NCBI GenBank assembly: GCA_019694685.1 | Contig: JAIBBM010000006.1 | Span: 60,464 to 124,463, forward strand | Length of the DNA stretch: 64,000 nucleotides | Source: Leptospirales bacterium | GTDB lineage: Bacteria; Spirochaetota; Leptospiria; Leptospirales; Leptonemataceae | Direction of reading: 5' to 3' | Shown: piece by piece, positions 60,902-64,000 of the stretch | Position numbering within the stretch: the first letter of the stretch is position 1 | Layout of the letters: each line of letters opens with the position of its first letter | The notes under the pieces: model-generated | Databases searched by the model: none | Told to the model about the DNA's origin: nothing | What the model saw: only the letters and a program-made list of their open reading frames with translations | Position numbers and translations under genes: made by a program

Positions 60902-61873
60902 ATGAAGCAAGACATCCAGACAACAGATAGTGCACTGCCTGAACGTTTAAGGCCGCCTCAAACATTAAACCTTGTTTTATCCGTTGCGTCTGTTTTTGCC
61001 TGGATTGGGTTGATGTATGCCGCCAGTCGGGCAGAGTCTATGTGGGTGGTTGCGCTGATTGTTTTGCCTTTTTCTTTTTGCATTCTAACTATCTATTCGC
61101 TCATCCATGAATGCGAGCATGGCCTGTTTCATACGGATCGTCGTATCAATGAAGTCGCGGGTATTTTGCTTTCTGTCTTCTTTCCAGGATCATTTTCATT
61201 TCTACGCTATTGCCATGTGGGCCATCACAGCAGGAATAGAAGTGAGTGTGAACTTTTTGAACTCTACTATCCTCATGAGAATCGACTGAAGAAGGCTGTA
61301 TTTTTCTATTTCTTGTACCTGGGCGGATTCTGGTTCAGCGTTCCGTTCGCATCAGTCGTGCTTCTGGTTTTGCCGTGGTTTTCTCGCACCTGGTTGGTTC
61401 AACGTTCTGTTTCCGCATCTGCGATGATCAATGGAATACCATTGCGGGCTCTCACTACGATTCGCCTTGAAGGGCTCTTTGTGATTGCCGCACATGCAGC
61501 ATTGATCTACTTTCTAGATTTGAATCCCGCACGTTATGCGATATTGATGCTTGCACAGGGAGTGAACTGGTCCTGTCAGCAGTTTCTGCCTCATGCTCAT
61601 TCCCCTCTCGATGTCATTGACGGTGCGTACAATTTGAAGGTGCACCGGTTTTATCAGGCACTGTTATTGAATTTCAATCTTCATCTGGCCCATCATCAGC
61701 ATCCGCGAGTACCGTGGAACTACCTGGATCGATTTGATGATCCCGGTCGTCGTAGACCGGGCTACTTTGAAGCCTTTGCCAGGTTCTGGCGTGGTCCGCA
61801 GCCCATTTCTGAATTTCAGGCTGAAGTGGGGGTCCGGCGTGATTCTTCTGTGATTCGACCATCTTCCATGTGA
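60902..61873 (+). CDS. Membrane fatty acid desaturase
   Basis: The 323-residue di-iron membrane protein has the three His boxes HECEHG (about 63-68), HVGHH (about 103-107) and HLAHHQHP (about 261-268), with four or more transmembrane segments. It introduces double bonds in acyl chains or hydroxylates related lipids; carotenoid ketolases and alkane hydroxylase-like proteins share the motifs. The 3' end overlaps the convergent ABC ATPase gene by 58 bases. No electron donor is encoded beside it. Confidence 0.85.
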   Translation: MKQDIQTTDSALPERLRPPQTLNLVLSVASVFAWIGLMYAASRAESMWVVALIVLPFSFCILTIYSLIHECEHGLFHTDRRINEVAGILLSVFFPGSFSFLRYCHVGHHSRNRSECELFELYYPHENRLKKAVFFYFLYLGGFWFSVPFASVVLLVLPWFSRTWLVQRSVSASAMINGIPLRALTTIRLEGLFVIAAHAALIYFLDLNPARYAILMLAQGVNWSCQQFLPHAHSPLDVIDGAYNLKVHRFYQALLLNFNLHLAHHQHPRVPWNYLDRFDDPGRRRPGYFEAFARFWRGPQPISEFQAEVGVRRDSSVIRPSSM

Positions 61874-62511
61874 AGTGTTCGATCTGCAAAGAGTTCGATG
61901 CGTGGGTCGTGACTCACGATGATCAATCCTGCTCCCTTTTCTTTTGCAGTCTTTACAAGTGCGGCCGTTGCGGCTTTCCCTGATGCGCCATCCAGACTAC
62001 CCGTAGGCTCATCTGCCAGAATCAAACCTGGATTGAGCGCAATCGCCCGAGCAATAGCGACTCTTTGTTTCTCTCCCCCGCTTAGAACTTCAGATTTTTT
62101 GTCCGCCTTTGCGGCAATACCAAGTTCTTCCAGAAGCAACATGCATGCTTTTCGCGACCCGGAATGCAGGCCCGCTAGATTCATTGTGAGTTGTACATTT
62201 TCAATTGCGGTTAGCGATGGAATCAAACGAAATGCTTGGAAAATAAAACCAATATGGCGCAGGCGAAATGAAGTAAGGCCAGCTTGAGACAGCGAGTTTA
62301 CATTTACATTTTGAATCTGGATTTCTCCCCCATCAGGTCTGGCCATGCATCCGAGCATTGTGAGAAGTGTTGTTTTTCCGCTGCCGCTTGGGCCGGATAT
62401 AAGTACCGTTTCACCGGCGCGAACGCTGAGATGAATGTTCTGGACAACCGTAGCGCGAGATTCTCCTGTCCCAAAGCTCTTTGTAAGATTGGTCGCTGTC
62501 AACACGTTCAT
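61816..62511 (-). CDS. ABC transporter ATP-binding protein, LolD/MacB-DevA type
   Basis: The 231-residue ATPase has Walker A GPSGSGKTT, the Q-loop in FIFQAFRLIPSLTAIENV, signature LSGGEKQRVAIARA, Walker B LILADEPTGSLD and the H-loop ISHDPR. This is the type that works with FtsX-fold permeases (LolD, MacB, DevA) to move lipoproteins or envelope substrates, not classic importers. It overlaps its permease gene by ATGA. Only one permease gene is present, so a homodimer is expected, in contrast to LolCE. Confidence 0.9.
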   Translation of the reverse strand: MNVLTATNLTKSFGTGESRATVVQNIHLSVRAGETVLISGPSGSGKTTLLTMLGCMARPDGGEIQIQNVNVNSLSQAGLTSFRLRHIGFIFQAFRLIPSLTAIENVQLTMNLAGLHSGSRKACMLLLEELGIAAKADKKSEVLSGGEKQRVAIARAIALNPGLILADEPTGSLDGASGKAATAALVKTAKEKGAGLIIVSHDPRIELFADRTLHMEDGRITEESRRTPTSA

Positions 62512-63614
62512 GCGCGGAATGCCTCCGCCGGATAAATGCGCGAAATACTTCGGAGCGGAGCAACCGCGCTGACGAGTCCAATCAAAACGGATCCAGCGAG
62601 CACAAAGAGAACATCCTCATATACGAAAGCGAGGGCCACTTCTGGCACGAACTTGGACAAAAGCGGTGCTACAGACAGAGCAATGCACAGGCCGAGAAGA
62701 GCTCCTCCGACGGATGCGAACAAAGCCTGCTTCACCACAAGTCCAACCAGAAACCAGGTAGAGGCTCCGATTGCTTTCATGATCGCATATAGTTCGCGCT
62801 TTTCAACGACGCTCCCGTACATCATGAGTGTGATGACTACTGCGCTGATGATCGTCCCAAAAATCGAAATCGTGCGTACTACGGGTAGGAGACCTGTGTT
62901 GAGCTCGACAATATTGTTGTTTATGAATGCGGGTTTTGCAAATACAGAAACGTTAGGAAACTTTTCGCCAAGCACTGCGGCATTTTGCCCCGGTGTTCCA
63001 TGGTTGAATCCAACCAAAAAGAAACTCACGATGCCATCTACGCCAATCAGATCTCTCGCGTCTGAAAGAGTGATGAACGAGAATTGAGCGATCGTTGCGT
63101 TGGTTTTATCACAGATTCCTCTTACAAGAAAATCGGTGTCACGAATTCGGAGTTTGTCTCCCAGTTGAATTTTGTGGCGCTTTGAAAACGCGCTATCTAG
63201 AATGATTTCACCGTTGTGAATTCGTGAGGTTCCGGCAATGATCGTGCGAGGGATTCCCATTTCCGATTGTGGCTCGAACCCGATCAGCACCATGGTGATC
63301 GAACTTCCCCGAATCGTAGTGGCAGAGAGCACTTTCAAGATGCCGCTAACTTCGCGTACGTCCTGGGTTGCAGCTAACTCCCGTTGCATGTCTGCTCGCA
63401 GGAAGCTTGAAACTTTCAGGAGATTGTTCGCATTTTTTTGACTGACCCAGACTTCTGCTGGACTCCTCTCGATATAGACGACGGCCGCTTCTTTGATGCC
63501 CTGGTAGACTGCAAGCAGGAACAAAACCAGAGCGACCGTTAATCCCACACCGATCAGAGTGATGAGAAACTTACTCAAATCGCCTGAAATGAATCTTCGA
63601 ACGATTGGGATCAA
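62508..63614 (-). CDS. FtsX-fold ABC permease
   Basis: The 368-residue protein has one N-terminal transmembrane helix (about 17-39), a large periplasmic domain (about 40-255) and three C-terminal transmembrane helices, the FtsX/MacB topology. The stretch YAIMKAIGASTWFLVGLV matches the conserved coupling region (K-x-x-G-x-S). It is closest in layout to DevC-type or LolC-like permeases. No HlyD-family adaptor or outer-membrane partner is encoded nearby in the window. It starts just after a 260-base gene-free stretch that leads to ssrA. Confidence 0.85.
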   Translation of the reverse strand: MIPIVRRFISGDLSKFLITLIGVGLTVALVLFLLAVYQGIKEAAVVYIERSPAEVWVSQKNANNLLKVSSFLRADMQRELAATQDVREVSGILKVLSATTIRGSSITMVLIGFEPQSEMGIPRTIIAGTSRIHNGEIILDSAFSKRHKIQLGDKLRIRDTDFLVRGICDKTNATIAQFSFITLSDARDLIGVDGIVSFFLVGFNHGTPGQNAAVLGEKFPNVSVFAKPAFINNNIVELNTGLLPVVRTISIFGTIISAVVITLMMYGSVVEKRELYAIMKAIGASTWFLVGLVVKQALFASVGGALLGLCIALSVAPLLSKFVPEVALAFVYEDVLFVLAGSVLIGLVSAVAPLRSISRIYPAEAFRA

Positions 63615-63766
63615 ATCTGTTTACCCATCTGCATCCGCCTTCTCCTGAGAGTGGATGCGGTGATTTTTCTGTCTACGCATTCTGTTTTCGGCAGCGGTAC
63701 ACATTACGAACTCGAACGATAGTTTCTGGTATCCGAAAGCTGAGACGCGGCGGGACGATTCCGAGC

Positions 63767-63879
63767 CTCCATACGAGCGGGCAGGGGCACGAAAGCGAAG
63801 CCAGGAGGGCGAAGCGCACCACGGCTCGGGCACGGACGCTCGCGCCGTGGTGGCGTGCCCCCTGCCCGTTCCTATGGAG
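63767..63879. repeat. Nested inverted repeats at the 3' end of ssrA
   Basis: The left arm 63767-63791 (CCTCCATACGAGCGGGCAGG and four more) and the right arm 63854-63879 are inverted copies with a few mismatches and one bulge. An inner perfect 9-bp pair CACCACGGC/GCCGTGGTG (63817-63825, 63844-63852) lies inside. The right arm includes the last bases of ssrA. There is no T-run, so it is not a typical terminator; it may be a palindromic mobile repeat or an extended RNA fold. The rest of the 63615-63766 gap shows no gene. Confidence 0.55.
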
Positions 63880-64000
63880 ACGGCGGGAGTCGAACCCGCG
63901 TCCTACGGTGCGAAGCATGTGCTTCTACGTGCGTATCCAGCAATTAATAATCCCGGCCGATGCCTGCTGGAGGGGCCTGTCCGAGATGCTCAATCTGTAT
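63875..64000 (-). ncRNA. ssrA: tmRNA, 3' part (5' part outside window)
   Basis: The minus strand carries the 3' tRNA-like end of tmRNA: GGACGCGGGTTCGACTCCCG and CCGTCTCCA, with the T-loop GGTTCGACTCC, typical of ssrA. The 3' end of the gene falls at 63875 with discriminator A, and CCA is not encoded. Upstream bases include pseudoknot-like pairs of the 3' half. The mRNA-like tag reading frame lies beyond the window end. RNase R, which works with tmRNA, is encoded at 44458. Confidence 0.9.

Noticed and set aside
63621..63918. Two minus-strand frames of 70 and 81 codons
   Set aside because: One runs through the ssrA 3' end (GFDSRRLH comes from the T-arm), the other through the palindromic repeats. 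Neither has a sensible ribosome-binding site or composition.
1..64000. Insertion sequences, prophage, CRISPR or integron features
   Set aside because: I found no transposase, integrase, phage structural gene, or regularly spaced direct repeats.

Overview
The window reads as chromosomal DNA of a diderm bacterium, most likely a Leptospiraceae-like spirochaete with roughly half G+C (Leptonema or Turneriella type rather than low-G+C Leptospira). Outer-membrane biology is clear: lpxC, an RND tripartite copper pump, several beta-barrel-like proteins and many lipoproteins. The spirochaete assignment is an inference from relaxed lipoboxes, a FecR-domain lipoprotein, a 7TM-HAMP-SpoIIE phosphatase with TPRs and several large proteins of unknown family. 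Genes are packed tightly with many ATGA/TGATG overlaps. I see no insertion sequences, prophage genes or CRISPR arrays, and no gene-free stretch longer than about 260 bases.

Layout. 1-4.0 kb (minus): pntB-pntAb-pntAa transhydrogenase, a papain-fold lipoprotein lacking the catalytic Cys, and trmL. 4.0-8.0 kb (plus): aspartate aminotransferase, an amgK-murU pair for cell-wall sugar recycling, and a TPR protein. 8-11 kb: CapA-like protein, lipoprotein-type SppA, FecR lipoprotein. 11-17 kb: a protein of unknown family, then a minus-strand cluster (nucleosidase-like, TPR plus Mrr-like fold, lipoprotein, GT-C-like membrane protein). 17-22 kb: two acyl-CoA dehydrogenases coupled to an outer-membrane protein, a GerMN-like protein and a membrane protein. 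22.3-24.5 kb: tRNA-Thr, tRNA-Tyr, an SPFH protein and an NAD-kinase-like protein. 24.5-29.7 kb: rarA, nth, an MFS carrier and hypotheticals. 29.9-36 kb: lpxC, then a signalling operon (SpoIIE phosphatase, HAMP protein, adenosine/adenine deaminase-like). 36-39.7 kb: purH-purN cluster. 39.7-43 kb: alpha/beta hydrolase, SGNH lipoprotein, outer-membrane protein. 43-50.6 kb (plus): one continuous run, tsaE-tsaB-rnr-esterase-(ferredoxin/cyclase/reductase fusion)-trhP. 50.6-58.9 kb (minus): a small Cys-rich leader-like ORF, cusC-cusB-cusA, AMP/thymidine phosphorylase and a PRPP-synthetase-like gene. 59-63.6 kb: CDF metal exporter, Cys-rich bufferin-like lipoprotein, YciB-like protein, fatty acid desaturase and a LolD/FtsX-type ABC pair. 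The window ends inside ssrA (tmRNA).

Three observations stand out. First, the copper-efflux operon starts with a small exported Cys/His ORF whose stop lies 3 nt before a perfect 9-bp hairpin that hides the cusC ribosome-binding site. This layout recalls the copper-sensing CutF leader of Rhodobacter. Second, a Cys-rich lipoprotein nearby looks like a precursor of MNIO-modified copper-binding peptides, but no modifying enzyme is in the window. Third, one protein fuses a [2Fe-2S] ferredoxin, a class III nucleotide cyclase and an FAD/NAD(P)H reductase, with all recognisable catalytic residues present, which suggests redox-coupled cyclic-nucleotide synthesis. Metal handling (copper pump, CDF, Cys-rich lipoprotein) clusters between 53 and 60.2 kb.
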